DNA of 64,000 nucleotides from contig NZ_LDRT01000007.1 of assembly GCF_001476655.1 (NCBI RefSeq), positions 1 through 64,000 on the forward strand. The letters are read 5' to 3'. The translations under genes and the position numbers were made by a program. Below the pieces are notes generated by a model, which saw nothing but the letters and a program-made list of their open reading frames with translations, was not told the DNA's origin and searched no databases. The DNA comes from Microbacterium testaceum. GTDB lineage: Bacteria > Actinomycetota > Actinomycetes > Actinomycetales > Microbacteriaceae. Of the stretch, positions 18,390 through 27,494 are shown piece by piece (positions within the stretch are counted from its first letter, which is position 1; each line of letters opens with the position of its first letter).

Positions 18390-18800
18390 TCAGCGCGGGT
18401 GAACGACCATGACCGTGGCGTCGAACACCCGCTCGCACGGCCCCTCGTCGTTCTCGAAGGGCTGCCCTTCGCGAACCCAGTACTCGTAGCCGCCGATCAT
18501 CTCGCGCACGCTGTAGCCGAGCGAGGCGAAGGCGAGAGCGCCCTTTTGTCCGGCGTTGCAGCCGGGGCTCCAGCAGTAGACGACGACCGGCATATCCTTC
18601 GGGATCTCGAGAGGAGCTCGCTCGGCGATTTCGCGGTAGGGGAGGTGTACAGCTCCGGTCACCCGCCCTTGCCGCCACGCGTCGGCGCCGCGCACGTCGA
18701 CGAGCACGAAGCGATCGCCGGCCTTCTGTGCCGCGTAGACGTCCGAGGGATCGGTCTCCGCGGCGAGCCTGGCCGCGAAGTACTCCTGAGTGCTCGTCAT
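18390..18800 (-). CDS. single-domain rhodanese
   Basis: 136 residues. Rhodanese fold with FVLVDVRGADAWRQGRVTGA (about 31-50) and the active-site loop VVYCWSPGCNAGQKGA, where the first Cys (about residue 75) would carry the persulfide; the loop also has a second Cys. Such proteins transfer sulfane sulfur or detoxify thiol oxidants. ATG 18800 is supported by a -10 hexamer six bases upstream on its strand. Convergent with the preceding gene. Confidence 0.87.
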   Translation of the reverse strand: MTSTQEYFAARLAAETDPSDVYAAQKAGDRFVLVDVRGADAWRQGRVTGAVHLPYREIAERAPLEIPKDMPVVVYCWSPGCNAGQKGALAFASLGYSVREMIGGYEYWVREGQPFENDEGPCERVFDATVMVVHPR

Positions 18801-18806
18801 GCCCCC

Positions 18807-18812
18807 ACGTTA
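18807..18812 (-). promoter_or_regulatory. -10 element of the leaderless rhodanese gene
   Basis: Read on the minus strand: TAACGT, six bases, then ATG at 18800. Confidence 0.55.
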
Positions 18813-18978
18813 TGGTGCCGCTGGAGCAGCGGGGGAGGGCCAGGATGCCACGCACCCTTGGCATCCTGCCAATCCGACGGATGCTTCGTGTCGACGCGTC
18901 AGCGCCCCAGGCACCGGCACGTAGAGAGGCCGACGGTGTGCGAGCCCGGGCAGGGTGCGGAGGGCGCCCACGAACGAC

Positions 18979-19008
18979 GAAACCCCGGTGCCGAAGCACC
19001 GGGGTTTC
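18979..19008 (-). terminator. terminator of the ctaE-qcrCAB operon
   Basis: A perfect 13-base-pair stem (GAAACCCCGGTGC at 18979-18991 and its complement at 18996-19008) with a CGAA tetraloop, beginning 10 bases after the qcrB stop. The flanking A and T runs make it function in either direction. Confidence 0.85.
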
Positions 19009-19017
19009 ATGAGGCGA

Positions 19018-20856
19018 TCACTCGCTCTTGTCGCCGTCGGGACGGTTCTTCTCTTCGAGACCCTTGGGGGCCGGGAGCTCGACCTCAGCGCGCTCACCGA
19101 TCGCCATGTGCGGACGACCGTCCTCGTCGGCGCGAGCGTTCGCTCCGGCGATCTCGTCGATCTCCTCGTGCTCGATGTGATCGAGCTCGTGGTGCTGGTG
19201 CGCCACGGCGGCGTCGATCTCGGCCTGCGAGAGGGGGGCGAGACGGTCCTCGAAGAACCAGCGGGACACACCCGCGCGGAAGTTCGCGTACCAGGGGATC
19301 TGACCCTGCGCGTTGGGACGCACGACCAGCGGCTCGTAGGTCTCGTTGTCGACCAGCTTCCAGCGCTCGTACTCGTCGACGGGCTGGTGCACCTCGATGT
19401 ACTCGCCGCCCGGCAGGCGGACGATGCGACCCGACTCGTAGCCGTGCAGAGCGATCTCGCGGTCCTTCTTCTGCAGCGCGATGCAGATGCGCTTGGTGAC
19501 GAAGTAGGCCAGGATCGGCCCGAGGATCAACAGCGCCTGCAGCGCGTGGATGACGCCTTCCATCGTGAGGTGGAAGTGCGTGGCCATGATGTCCGACGAT
19601 GCTGCGGCCCACATGACCGCGTAGAACGTCACGCCGGCGGCACCGATCGCGGTGCGGGTCGCCGCATTGCGGGGGCGCTGCGCGATGTGGTGCTCGCGGG
19701 TGTCGCCCGTGATCCACGCCTCGATGAAGGGGTAGACCAGGACGAGGACGATGAACAGGCCCAGGACGCCGACCGGGATGATGATGTTCCACGAGAAGGT
19801 GTGATCCCACAGGACGAACTCGAGGTGCGGCGGGATGAGTCGCAGCATGCCGTCGGCGAATCCGATGTACCAGTCGGGCTGGGTACCGGCGGAGACGGGG
19901 GAGGGGTCGTACGGCCCGTAGTTCCAGATCGGGTTGATCGTCACGAGTGCGGCGATCAGAACGATGACGCCGAACGTGATGAAGAAGAACCCGCCCATCT
20001 TCGACGCGTACACGGGGAGCATCGGGTAGCCCACGACGTTGCTGTTCGAACGGGCGGGGCCGGCGAACTGCGTGTGCTTGTTGATGATCATCAGCATGAG
20101 GTGCACGGCCAGCAGCGCGACCAGGATGGCCGGCAGCAGAAGAATGTGCAACGTGTACAGGCGACCGACGATCGCGGTACCCGGGAACTCGCCGCCGAAG
20201 AGCAGGAACGAGGTCCAGGTGCCGATGATCGGCAGGCCCTTGATCATGCCGTCGATGATGCGCAGACCGTTGCCGGAGAGCAGGTCGTCGGGGAGGGAGT
20301 AGCCGGTGAAGCCCTCGGCCATCGCGAGGATGAAGAGGATGAAACCGACGACCCAGTTGAGCTCACGAGGCTTGCGGAACGCGCCGGTGAAGAAGACGCG
20401 CAGCATGTGCACGCCGATACCGGCGACGAACACCAGCGCCGCCCAGTGGTGGATCTGGCGGACCAGGAGTCCGCCACGCAGGTCGAACGAGATGTGCAGC
20501 GCGGACTCCATCGCCGCAGACATCGCGATGCCGCGCATCGGCTCGTACGCACCGTTGTAGTGCGTCTCGACCATCGAGGCCTGGAAGAAGAACGTCAGGA
20601 ACGTGCCCGACAGCAGGACGACGACGAAGCTCCACAGAGCGATCTCGCCGAGCATGAACGACCAGTGGTCGGGGAAGATCTTGCGACCCAGCTCCTTGAC
20701 GATGCCCGACATGCTCGTGCGCTCATCGAGGTAGTTGGCCGCGGCGCCGACGAAGCGGCCTCCGAGCGGCTTGCCGTCGCGTCCCGCGGGCTGCGGGCCC
20801 GACGAGACGGCCGGTTCGGTCGTGACGTTCTCGGTGGGGTGAGTACCGATGCTCAT
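19018..20856 (-). CDS. qcrB: cytochrome bc1 complex cytochrome b subunit
   Basis: 612 residues, longer than mitochondrial cytochrome b because of the actinobacterial C-terminal extension. Haem-binding histidines lie in the second and fourth helices (for example RQIHHWAALVFVAG and the region LYTLHILLLPAILVAL with a following VHLMLMI), and the PDW-type loop QPDWYIGFADGMLRLIPP is present. Function: quinol oxidation in the bcc complex coupled to CtaC-F. It overlaps qcrA by 4 bases (ATGA). Last gene of ctaE-qcrC-qcrA-qcrB. Confidence 0.97.
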   Translation of the reverse strand: MSIGTHPTENVTTEPAVSSGPQPAGRDGKPLGGRFVGAAANYLDERTSMSGIVKELGRKIFPDHWSFMLGEIALWSFVVVLLSGTFLTFFFQASMVETHYNGAYEPMRGIAMSAAMESALHISFDLRGGLLVRQIHHWAALVFVAGIGVHMLRVFFTGAFRKPRELNWVVGFILFILAMAEGFTGYSLPDDLLSGNGLRIIDGMIKGLPIIGTWTSFLLFGGEFPGTAIVGRLYTLHILLLPAILVALLAVHLMLMIINKHTQFAGPARSNSNVVGYPMLPVYASKMGGFFFITFGVIVLIAALVTINPIWNYGPYDPSPVSAGTQPDWYIGFADGMLRLIPPHLEFVLWDHTFSWNIIIPVGVLGLFIVLVLVYPFIEAWITGDTREHHIAQRPRNAATRTAIGAAGVTFYAVMWAAASSDIMATHFHLTMEGVIHALQALLILGPILAYFVTKRICIALQKKDREIALHGYESGRIVRLPGGEYIEVHQPVDEYERWKLVDNETYEPLVVRPNAQGQIPWYANFRAGVSRWFFEDRLAPLSQAEIDAAVAHQHHELDHIEHEEIDEIAGANARADEDGRPHMAIGERAEVELPAPKGLEEKNRPDGDKSE

Positions 20857-21911
20857 TTGCGCTCCCAGAAGCTGGGGCCGACGGGCTCGTGGAAGTCACT
20901 CTGCGCGACGAGGTAGCCCTCGGCGTCGACGGTGATGGGGAGCTGCGGCAGGGGACGGGCAGCCGGGCCGAAGATGACGGCCGCACCGTTGGCGACGTCG
21001 AACTGCGACTGGTGGCAAGGGCACAGGAGGTGGTGGGTCTGCTGCTCGTACAGAGCCACGGGGCATCCGACGTGCGTGCAGACCTTCGAGTACGCGACGA
21101 TGCCGTCGTACGTCCAGTCCATGTTGTTGGTCTCGGGGTTCAGCTGCTCGGGCTGCAGACGCATGAGCAGCACGATGGCCTTGGCCTTCTCTTCGAGGTA
21201 CCCCTCGTCGTGGCCGAGGCCGGCGAGCTCTTCCGGGATGACGTGGAAGGCGGAGCCGAGAGTGACGTCGGCCGCGCGGATCGGACGACCGGACGGGTCG
21301 TGCGACAGCCGCGAGCCTTCCTTCCACATGGTGTGGCTCAGCAGCTTCACCGGGTCGGCATCCTGGGGTGCGAGGCCGCGGAACAGCGTGATACCCGGGA
21401 TGATCGAGGCGGCGAGGGCAGCGAAGAGCGAGTTGCGGATGATCTCGCGGCGACCGAAGCCCGAGTCCTTGTTCGCCTCGACGAAGACGTTGACTGCACC
21501 CTCGCGGGTCTCGTCGCGCCCACGGGTCGCGTGGCGGTCCTCGATGTACTCCTTGTCGGACATGACCGACTTGCCCCAGTGAATGGTGCCGACGCCGATC
21601 GCCAGCAGGGCGAATCCGATGCCGAGTCCGATGAAGAGGTTGTTGTACCGGATGTCGATCAGCGCGCCCGACTCGATCGGGAAGATCATGTAGGCGATGC
21701 TCGCCCAGATGCTCGCGGCGACCGAGAAGTAGAACAGGGTGTAGACCGTGCGGACGGCCCGCTTCATCGCCTGCGGGTCCTGGTCGGTCATGCGGTGGCG
21801 GTGTCCCGGGAGACCCGGGTTCTCCACGGGGTCGGGGACCGCGACCGCGAGCCCGGCGGAAGGCTTCCATGAAGCCCTCTCGTGCTCGAGCGCGTCTTCC
21901 TCGTGTGCCAT
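20853..21911 (-). CDS. qcrA: Rieske iron-sulfur subunit of the bcc complex
   Basis: 352 residues. The actinobacterial form has three N-terminal membrane helices (about residues 50-70, 86-104 and 153-173) ahead of the Rieske domain. The [2Fe-2S] site is complete: CTHVGCPVAL (Cys, His and disulfide Cys, about 280-289) and CPCHQSQF (Cys, Cys, His). It takes an electron from quinol and passes it to the dihaem cytochrome QcrC. Start ATG 21911, 39 bases after the qcrC stop. Confidence 0.97.
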   Translation of the reverse strand: MAHEEDALEHERASWKPSAGLAVAVPDPVENPGLPGHRHRMTDQDPQAMKRAVRTVYTLFYFSVAASIWASIAYMIFPIESGALIDIRYNNLFIGLGIGFALLAIGVGTIHWGKSVMSDKEYIEDRHATRGRDETREGAVNVFVEANKDSGFGRREIIRNSLFAALAASIIPGITLFRGLAPQDADPVKLLSHTMWKEGSRLSHDPSGRPIRAADVTLGSAFHVIPEELAGLGHDEGYLEEKAKAIVLLMRLQPEQLNPETNNMDWTYDGIVAYSKVCTHVGCPVALYEQQTHHLLCPCHQSQFDVANGAAVIFGPAARPLPQLPITVDAEGYLVAQSDFHEPVGPSFWERK

Positions 21912-21950
21912 GGTGCTCCTCGTGCGTTTACGTAATGTCGATGACGACGG

Positions 21951-22760
21951 TCAGTTGGACTTCGCCGTGATCCACACGGTGAGCGCGATGAGCGCTCCGA
22001 TTCCGAAGATCCAGATGAACAGACCCTCAGAGACCGGTCCGAGCGAACCGAGCGAGAACCCGCCGGGGGACTCGGACTTCTGCAGGAACATCAGGTACGA
22101 GATGACGTCGCGCTTGTCTTCGGGGGTGAGGTTCATGTCGTTGAAGACCGGCATGTTCTGGGGACCGGTGACCATGGCCGCGTACATGTTGACGGGCGTC
22201 ACGGTGTGCAGATCCGGGGCCCACTTGCCCTCGGTGAGCGCACCGCCGGCACCGGCCACGTTGTGGCACATCGCGCAGTTGATGCGGAACAGCTCGGCGC
22301 CGTGGGAGAGATCGCCTTCGCCGTCGGTGATCTCGGCGCTCGGGTAGGTCGGGCCGGGGGCCGCCGACTGCACGAACGCGGCGATCGCGTTGATCTGCTC
22401 CTCGGTGAACTGCGGCGGCTTGACCGGTGCCTGGGGGCCCTGGGCCTGCAGCGGCATACGACCGGTCGACACCTGGAAGTGGACCGACAGCTCGCCGACG
22501 CCGAAGAGCGACGGACCCTGCTGGCTGCCCTCGAGGTCGAGGCCGTGGCAGGTCGCGCAGTTCGCCTGGAAGAGCTTCTTGCCCTCTTCGACCGCGGTCG
22601 CGGACGAGGCGTTGCTCGTCGGGGTGTCCGTCGCGGCCATGGCCGCGGAGGCGCCCGCGTAGACACCGCCGGTCAGCAGGAGGCCGATGCCGATCAGCGC
22701 GGCGGCGGCCAGGGGACTGCGGCGCCCGGAGGCGCGGCGCGGCTTCTTCTCTCGTGCCAT
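21951..22760 (-). CDS. qcrC: dihaem cytochrome c subunit of the bcc complex
   Basis: 269 residues with N-terminal membrane anchor (about 13-34), two c-type haem motifs CATCH (about 67-71) and CAMCH (about 167-171) in two cytochrome c folds, and a C-terminal helix (about 246-265). Replaces soluble cytochrome c: it wires the bcc complex directly to CtaC in the actinobacterial supercomplex. Starts 16 bases after the ctaE stop, in the same operon. Confidence 0.97.
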   Translation of the reverse strand: MAREKKPRRASGRRSPLAAAALIGIGLLLTGGVYAGASAAMAATDTPTSNASSATAVEEGKKLFQANCATCHGLDLEGSQQGPSLFGVGELSVHFQVSTGRMPLQAQGPQAPVKPPQFTEEQINAIAAFVQSAAPGPTYPSAEITDGEGDLSHGAELFRINCAMCHNVAGAGGALTEGKWAPDLHTVTPVNMYAAMVTGPQNMPVFNDMNLTPEDKRDVISYLMFLQKSESPGGFSLGSLGPVSEGLFIWIFGIGALIALTVWITAKSN

Positions 22761-22776
22761 GTCAGGTACAGCTCTC

Positions 22777-23412
22777 TTACTTCAGGAAGTAGATGACGAA
22801 GAACAGGGCGATCCAGACGACGTCGACGAAGTGCCAGTAGTACGACACGACGATCGAGGTGGTCATCTCTTTGCGTCCGAAGTTCTTCACGGCGTAAGCG
22901 CGGCCGATCACGAGGAGGAAGGCGATGAGCCCGCCTGTCACGTGCAGGGCGTGGAAGCCGGTGGTCAGGTAGAAGGCCGAGGCGTAGGGGTTGGCGCTGA
23001 TGGGCATGCCTTCGGCCACGAGCGTCGCGTACTCCCACACCTGGCCCGACACGAAGACGGCTCCGAGGATGAACGTGAGATAGAACCACTCCACCATGCC
23101 CCACTGGACGAAGCGGAACGACTTGCCGGTGCGGTACGGCTGGTACCGCTCGGCAGCGAACACGCCCATCTGGCACGTGACCGACGACAGCACGAGGATG
23201 ATCGTGTTGACGGTCGCGAAGGGGACGTTGAGCAGCTCGGTCTCCTGCGCCCAGAGGGACGCGGAAGTGCTGCGCAGAGTGAAGTAGATGGCGAAGAGGC
23301 CGGCGAAGAACATGACCTCGCTGCCCAGCCACACGATGGTGCCCACGGCGACCGGGTCGGGCCGCTTCACGGCACGCACGGCCTGGGAATACGTCGCTGA
23401 GGTCGTCACCAT
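22777..23412 (-). CDS. ctaE: cytochrome c oxidase subunit III
   Basis: 211 residues if started at ATG 23412 ([10 protein letters not shown]), with five membrane segments; the conserved helix region [18 protein letters not shown] is near the N-terminus and [19 protein letters not shown] closes the protein. A longer open frame to 23469 is unlikely. The second codon is GTG, and CATAAT lies exactly six bases before that GTG (23409), so translation may begin there from a leaderless transcript. First gene of the ctaE-qcrC-qcrA-qcrB operon, split from ctaC-D-F as is usual in actinobacteria. Confidence 0.95.
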   Translation of the reverse strand: MVTTSATYSQAVRAVKRPDPVAVGTIVWLGSEVMFFAGLFAIYFTLRSTSASLWAQETELLNVPFATVNTIILVLSSVTCQMGVFAAERYQPYRTGKSFRFVQWGMVEWFYLTFILGAVFVSGQVWEYATLVAEGMPISANPYASAFYLTTGFHALHVTGGLIAFLLVIGRAYAVKNFGRKEMTTSIVVSYYWHFVDVVWIALFFVIYFLK

Positions 23413-23477
23413 CCCATTATGCGCGATCCGACGGGTCGATATTCCCATCTGGAGCTGGAGATATTCCACGCTCGAGA

Positions 23478-23493
23478 CTTAGGGAAACCTAAG
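23478..23493. promoter_or_regulatory. perfect palindrome between ctaE and trpD
   Basis: CTTAGG-GAAA-CCTAAG, six-base arms around a four-base centre. It is AT-rich against its surroundings, lies about 66 bases upstream of ctaE and 89 upstream of trpD, and may be an operator for the respiratory operon. The regulator is unknown. Confidence 0.5.
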
Positions 23494-23581
23494 AATCAAC
23501 GGGGAATCCCCGGTACGGCGTGACTTTCACGGCGTCGGTACCGGCGCTGAGCGGGCGGGAGGGGTGTGGAAGGATCGTGTC

Positions 23582-24643
23582 ATGGCGGAACGCGTGACCT
23601 GGCCCGATGTGCTCACCTCCCTCCTGGAAGGACGAGACCTCAGCGTGTCGGAATCGACGTGGGCGATGAGACGGGTCATGGCGGGTGAGGCGACGCCCTC
23701 GCAGCTCGCCGGATTCCTCGTCGCGTTGCGCGCCAAGGGCGAGACGGTGGAAGAGATCGTCGGGTTCCGCGACGCGATCCTCGAGGCCGCCGTTCCCCTG
23801 CCGGTGCGCGCCGAGGTCCTCGACATCGTCGGCACCGGCGGCGATCGCTATGGCACCGTCAACGTCTCGACGATGGCCGCCGTGGTGGCGGCGGCATCCG
23901 GAGTCCCCGTCGTCAAGCACGGCAACCGCGCGGCGAGTTCGGCATCCGGATCCTCGGATGTGCTGTCATCGCTCGGGATCGCCCTCACTCTCGACCCGGA
24001 GCACGTCGCCGAGACCCTCGAGCGCACCGGGATCACCTTCGCGTTCGCTGCGGCCTTCCACCCCGGCTTCCGTCACGCGGGGCCGACGCGCTCCGAGCTG
24101 GGCGTGCCGACCGTCTTCAACTTCCTCGGGCCGTTGTGCAATCCCGCCCGGGCGGAGGCGAACGCTGTCGGGGTCGCTCACCTGGACCGTGTCCCGCTCA
24201 TCACGGGTGTCTTCCGCACCCGCGGGGCCACGGCGCTGGTGTTCCGCGGCGACGACGGCCTGGACGAACTCACGACGACGGGGCACAGCCGCCTGTGGGA
24301 AATCAGTCGCGGTGACGTCCACGAGCACGATCTGGACCCGCGGGATCTCGGCATCCCTCTCGTGGAGATCGACGCTCTGCTCGGCGGAACCCCCGATCAC
24401 AACGCCGAGGTCGTCCGGCGCACGCTCGCGGGTGAGACGGGGCCGGTGCGCGACATCGTCCTGCTGAATGCCGCCGCGGGACTCGTGTCGTACCGCTTGT
24501 TCCAGGATGCCGCCGAGGTGCAGCGCCCGATCCTCGAGCGCCTCTCCGAAGCGATGGCCGATGCCGCCGCCGCGGTGGACGACGGTCGGGCATCCGCGAA
24601 GCTCGACGCGTGGATCTCGACCACTCGGGAGCTCGCGGAGTAA
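23582..24643 (+). CDS. trpD: anthranilate phosphoribosyltransferase
   Basis: 353 residues. Transfers the phosphoribosyl group of PRPP to anthranilate in tryptophan biosynthesis. The PRPP/Mg2+ motif DIVGTGGDRYGTVNVST lies at about 81-97, the anthranilate site region VVKHGNRAASSASGS follows (about 110-124), and GPLCNPARAE at about 183-192. Start ATG 23582 gives MAERVTWPDVL; the weakly matching hexamer AAGGAT lies six bases upstream. No other trp gene is nearby; the PHP gene starts 3 bases after its stop. Confidence 0.96.
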   Translation: MAERVTWPDVLTSLLEGRDLSVSESTWAMRRVMAGEATPSQLAGFLVALRAKGETVEEIVGFRDAILEAAVPLPVRAEVLDIVGTGGDRYGTVNVSTMAAVVAAASGVPVVKHGNRAASSASGSSDVLSSLGIALTLDPEHVAETLERTGITFAFAAAFHPGFRHAGPTRSELGVPTVFNFLGPLCNPARAEANAVGVAHLDRVPLITGVFRTRGATALVFRGDDGLDELTTTGHSRLWEISRGDVHEHDLDPRDLGIPLVEIDALLGGTPDHNAEVVRRTLAGETGPVRDIVLLNAAAGLVSYRLFQDAAEVQRPILERLSEAMADAAAAVDDGRASAKLDAWISTTRELAE

Positions 24644-24646
24644 CCC

Positions 24647-25639
24647 ATGCGACCGCTGGACGCCCTGAACGAGATCGCGTACCTGCTCGAGCGCGAGCGG
24701 GCGTCCCGGTACAAGTCGAAGGCGTTCCGCACGGCAGCGGCCGCGATCGACGGCCTCAGTGAGGCGGAGCTCCGCGATCCCGGACTCCGTCGGCGTTCCG
24801 GCATCGGCGAGTCGACCTTCGCGGTGATCCAGCAGGCACTGGCCGGTGGGGTGCCCGAGCGGCTTGCCGCGCTCCGCGAGACGAAGGGTGCCGTCGGCGG
24901 GGAGGCCCTGCGCGCCACCCTGCGGGGAGACCTGCACAGCCACAGCGAATGGTCGGACGGGGTGACGCCGATCGAAGCGATGGTCGAGGCGGGGTGCGCT
25001 CTGGGCCACGAGTACCTCGCTGTGACGGACCATTCCCCTCGCCTCACCGTGGCGAACGGGTTGTCACCCGAGCGGCTGCGCGCCCAGCTCGAGGTCGTCC
25101 GCGGCCTGAGCGGCGGGGGCTTCACCCTGCTGTCGGGGATCGAGGTCGACATCCTCGACGACGGTGAGCTGGACCAGGAAGATGCGCTCCTGCGAGAGCT
25201 CGATGTGGTCGTGGCATCCGCTCATTCGAAGCTCCGTATGGACCGGGCGCCGATGACGCGGCGACTCGTCGCGGCGGCGAGCGATCCGCGCGTGGACGTC
25301 CTCGGGCACGTCACGGGGCGGCTCGTCGAGGGGGCGCGGGGAACACGCCCTCCCTCGGAGTTCGACGCGCGAGCGGTCTTCGCCGCGTGTGCGGCGTCGG
25401 GGGTGGCGGTCGAGATCAACTCGCGTCCCGAACGGCAGGACCCTCCCGATGAGCTGATCGCGATCGCGCTCTCCGAGGGGTGCCTGTTCTCGATCGACTC
25501 GGACGCGCACGCGCCCGGCCAGCTGTCGCTGCTCGACTACGGAGCGGCGCGCGCCGAGGCGGCCGGGGTTCCCCACGATCGCGTCGTGACGACGTGGCCG
25601 CTGGGGCGGCTGCGGGAGTGGCTCGAACGGGAGCGGTGA
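24647..25639 (+). CDS. PHP-domain phosphoesterase, PolX C-terminal-like
   Basis: 330 residues. An N-terminal helix-hairpin-helix-like region (NEIAYLLERERASRYKSKAF, then RRRSGIGESTFAVIQQAL; residues 4-65) precedes a PHP domain with metal ligands in DLHSHSEWSDG (about 89-99), VTDHSPRL (about 126-133), the Glu in SGIEVDILDDGEL, VASAHSKL and DSDAHAPGQL (about 284-293). The arrangement matches the C-terminal half of bacterial PolX without its polymerase domain. Likely a Mn/Zn-dependent phosphoesterase or 3'-exonuclease in DNA repair; activity not provable here. Follows trpD by 3 bases. Confidence 0.85.
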   Translation: MRPLDALNEIAYLLERERASRYKSKAFRTAAAAIDGLSEAELRDPGLRRRSGIGESTFAVIQQALAGGVPERLAALRETKGAVGGEALRATLRGDLHSHSEWSDGVTPIEAMVEAGCALGHEYLAVTDHSPRLTVANGLSPERLRAQLEVVRGLSGGGFTLLSGIEVDILDDGELDQEDALLRELDVVVASAHSKLRMDRAPMTRRLVAAASDPRVDVLGHVTGRLVEGARGTRPPSEFDARAVFAACAASGVAVEINSRPERQDPPDELIAIALSEGCLFSIDSDAHAPGQLSLLDYGAARAEAAGVPHDRVVTTWPLGRLREWLERER

Positions 25640-25658
25640 TCCGCGGGAGGTCGTACGG

Positions 25659-26588
25659 TCAGCGGGGCAGGACGGCCAGGGCGCGGCTCATCGACGAGCC
25701 GAGGTTCCAGCGTTCGGCGAGGGCTTCCGCGGCGGCGCGGCGGTCGTCGCCCAGCGGCCGTAACACGTCGTCGGGCGCGTCCATGTCGAGATTGCGCACG
25801 ACCCGTACGACGGTGGGCGCGACGGCGAGGTAATCGGTGGCCGCGAGGATCTTCGCGCGTTGAGCGGGCGTGCCGCCGGTGCCGCTCTCGGCTGCGGCGA
25901 GGATGCCGTCGAGGTCGCCGTGTGCGGTGAGCAGGGCCGTGGCCGACTTCTCGCCGATGCCGGCGACGCCGGGCAGGCCGTCCGAGGGATCACCGCGCAA
26001 CACCGCGAAGTCGGCGTACTGCGCCGCGTGGATGCCGTACTTCGACATGACCGCCGCGTCGTCGACTAGTTCGAGGTTGCTCATTCCGCGTGCGGTGTAC
26101 ACGATGCGGACTTCGCGCTCGTCGTCGATCAGCTGGAAGAGATCGCGGTCGCCGGTGACGACGTCGACGGGGACGTCCGCGGTGGTCGCCAGGGTGCCGA
26201 TCACGTCGTCGGCTTCGTGGTCGGCGGCTCCGACGACGGGGATCCCGAGGACGGCGAGCGCGTCGCGGATGAGGGGGATCTGGGCCAGGAGGGCCTCAGG
26301 GGTCTCTTCGCGGTCGGGTCCGGTCGCGACCGCCTCGACGACGCGGTGCGCCTTGTAGGTGGGGATCAGATCGACGCGCCACGCCGGGCGCCAGTCGTCG
26401 TCCCAGCACGCCACCACACGGGTGGGACGGTACGTCGTGACGAGCTTCGCGACCATGTCGAGCAGGCCCCGCACGGCGTTGACGGAGGTGCCGTCGGCAG
26501 CGCGGACTTTGTCGGGTACTCCGTAGAACGCGCGGAAGTAGAGGGACGCGGTGTCGAGGAGCATGAGCTTGTCGGGCGGGGATGCCAT
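25659..26588 (-). CDS. stand-alone 5'-3' exonuclease (PolA N-domain type)
   Basis: 309 residues, corresponding to the FEN-like 5' nuclease domain of DNA polymerase I but with no polymerase attached. Acidic metal-binding motifs are in order: LLDTASLYFRAF (about 10-21), AADHEADDVIGTL (about 113-125), VVTGDRDLFQLIDD (about 135-148), and LRGDPSDGLPGVAGIGEKSA including the helix-hairpin-helix. Probably removes RNA primers or flaps. ATG 26588 has a TACCCT element six bases upstream on its strand. Its first 22 coding bases after codon 6 reappear in the pseudogene at 27495-27716. Confidence 0.92.
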   Translation of the reverse strand: MASPPDKLMLLDTASLYFRAFYGVPDKVRAADGTSVNAVRGLLDMVAKLVTTYRPTRVVACWDDDWRPAWRVDLIPTYKAHRVVEAVATGPDREETPEALLAQIPLIRDALAVLGIPVVGAADHEADDVIGTLATTADVPVDVVTGDRDLFQLIDDEREVRIVYTARGMSNLELVDDAAVMSKYGIHAAQYADFAVLRGDPSDGLPGVAGIGEKSATALLTAHGDLDGILAAAESGTGGTPAQRAKILAATDYLAVAPTVVRVVRNLDMDAPDDVLRPLGDDRRAAAEALAERWNLGSSMSRALAVLPR

Positions 26589-26923
26589 GTGCCCAGGGTA
26601 ACCACGCGGTCGCTCGGTGGCGTCCGCTTCCTCGCTCCTCGCCCGTCATTCTCCGTCGTCGTGTCGCTGTCGGCTCCGTGGGTCGCTTTCGTGCTCGACG
26701 AGGTCCTCCGCAGAGGGCTTTAGGGGGGGCGAATGAGGGAGGCCGGGAGTGGATGGTTGAGGATCGTCTCCCGGAGTGGCGTGCGGGTGAAATCGCAGAG
26801 CTCGCGGGTCTTCGGGTCGAACGGCGACGTCATCCGCAGCGTGACGAGGCCTGCCGTGCATCATCCGCCAAGAATGCGCCGCGGGCACGCTCCTCCTCTC
26901 GGGACGGTGCGGGACCGTGATGC
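26589..26923. other. 335-base gene-free stretch
   Basis: Holds the exonuclease promoter at its left end and nothing else I can name. Several short overlapping open frames exist but none has a start site with ribosome-binding sequence or a recognisable domain. Together with the phosphoribosyltransferase gene and pseudogene to its right it looks like rearranged DNA. Confidence 0.5.
26595..26600 (-). promoter_or_regulatory. -10 element of the leaderless exonuclease gene
   Basis: Minus strand: TACCCT, six bases, then ATG at 26588. Confidence 0.55.
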
Positions 26924-27469
26924 ATGCCAGAAATACGAGACGCGTTGCGGGCCCGCTTTCGGTGGATCGGTGACAGGACTGCCCCGGACTACCGCGCGGA
27001 TGTCACCGGCTGGTGGCGTGATGCGCATATCGTCGACCAGATTGGCCCGTCCCTCGCGACGTTGTTCGAGGGCGAATCGCCGAACGTCGTGATGGGCACG
27101 CAGTCACGCGGGAGCCTGCTTGGCATCCTGGTGGCCCTGAGCTTGGGGGTTGGGTTCGCCGAGGTCCGCAAGAACCATGGGCGCTCCGCCGACAGTGACG
27201 CGTGGTGGGAGGTCGTGACGGCACCCGATTTCCGAGACGAACACCTGAGCCTGGGACTCCGGCGGTCGCTTCTTCGAGCGGGCGACCGGGTGCTCTTCGT
27301 CGATGACTGGATTGCCACCGGAGCGCAGGCTGACGCCTGCAGGGCACTGGTCGAGATGAGTGGCGCACGCTGGATCGGTGCCGCCGTCGTCGTCGATGGT
27401 CTGACTCGCCCGGATCTTCGTCGTTCGCTCCGGGTGAAGTCTTTGCTCCACATCCGGGACCTCGGTTGA
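26924..27469 (+). CDS. phosphoribosyltransferase-family protein
   Basis: 181 residues from ATG 26924. The type I PRTase PRPP-binding motif VLFVDDWIATGAQ lies at about residues 124-136, and the earlier part MGTQSRGSLLGILVALSLG plus VRKNHGRS fits the pyrophosphate loop and flexible loop of adenine/xanthine-type enzymes. Substrate cannot be told. No Shine-Dalgarno or TANNNT element is evident at the start. Third-position GC looks lower than in neighbours (codons such as CAT, ATT, TTG occur), and it sits beside a chimeric pseudogene, so it may have been acquired. Another possibility is a divergent salvage enzyme. Confidence 0.75.
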   Translation: MPEIRDALRARFRWIGDRTAPDYRADVTGWWRDAHIVDQIGPSLATLFEGESPNVVMGTQSRGSLLGILVALSLGVGFAEVRKNHGRSADSDAWWEVVTAPDFRDEHLSLGLRRSLLRAGDRVLFVDDWIATGAQADACRALVEMSGARWIGAAVVVDGLTRPDLRRSLRVKSLLHIRDLG

Positions 27470-27494
27470 GGTCGGCCCGTTCAGCGAATCCGCT

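Noticed and set aside
23478-23493. DtxR/IdeR iron box
   Set aside because: TTAGG and CCTAA are there but the spacing is 4, not the 9 of the 19-base DtxR consensus.
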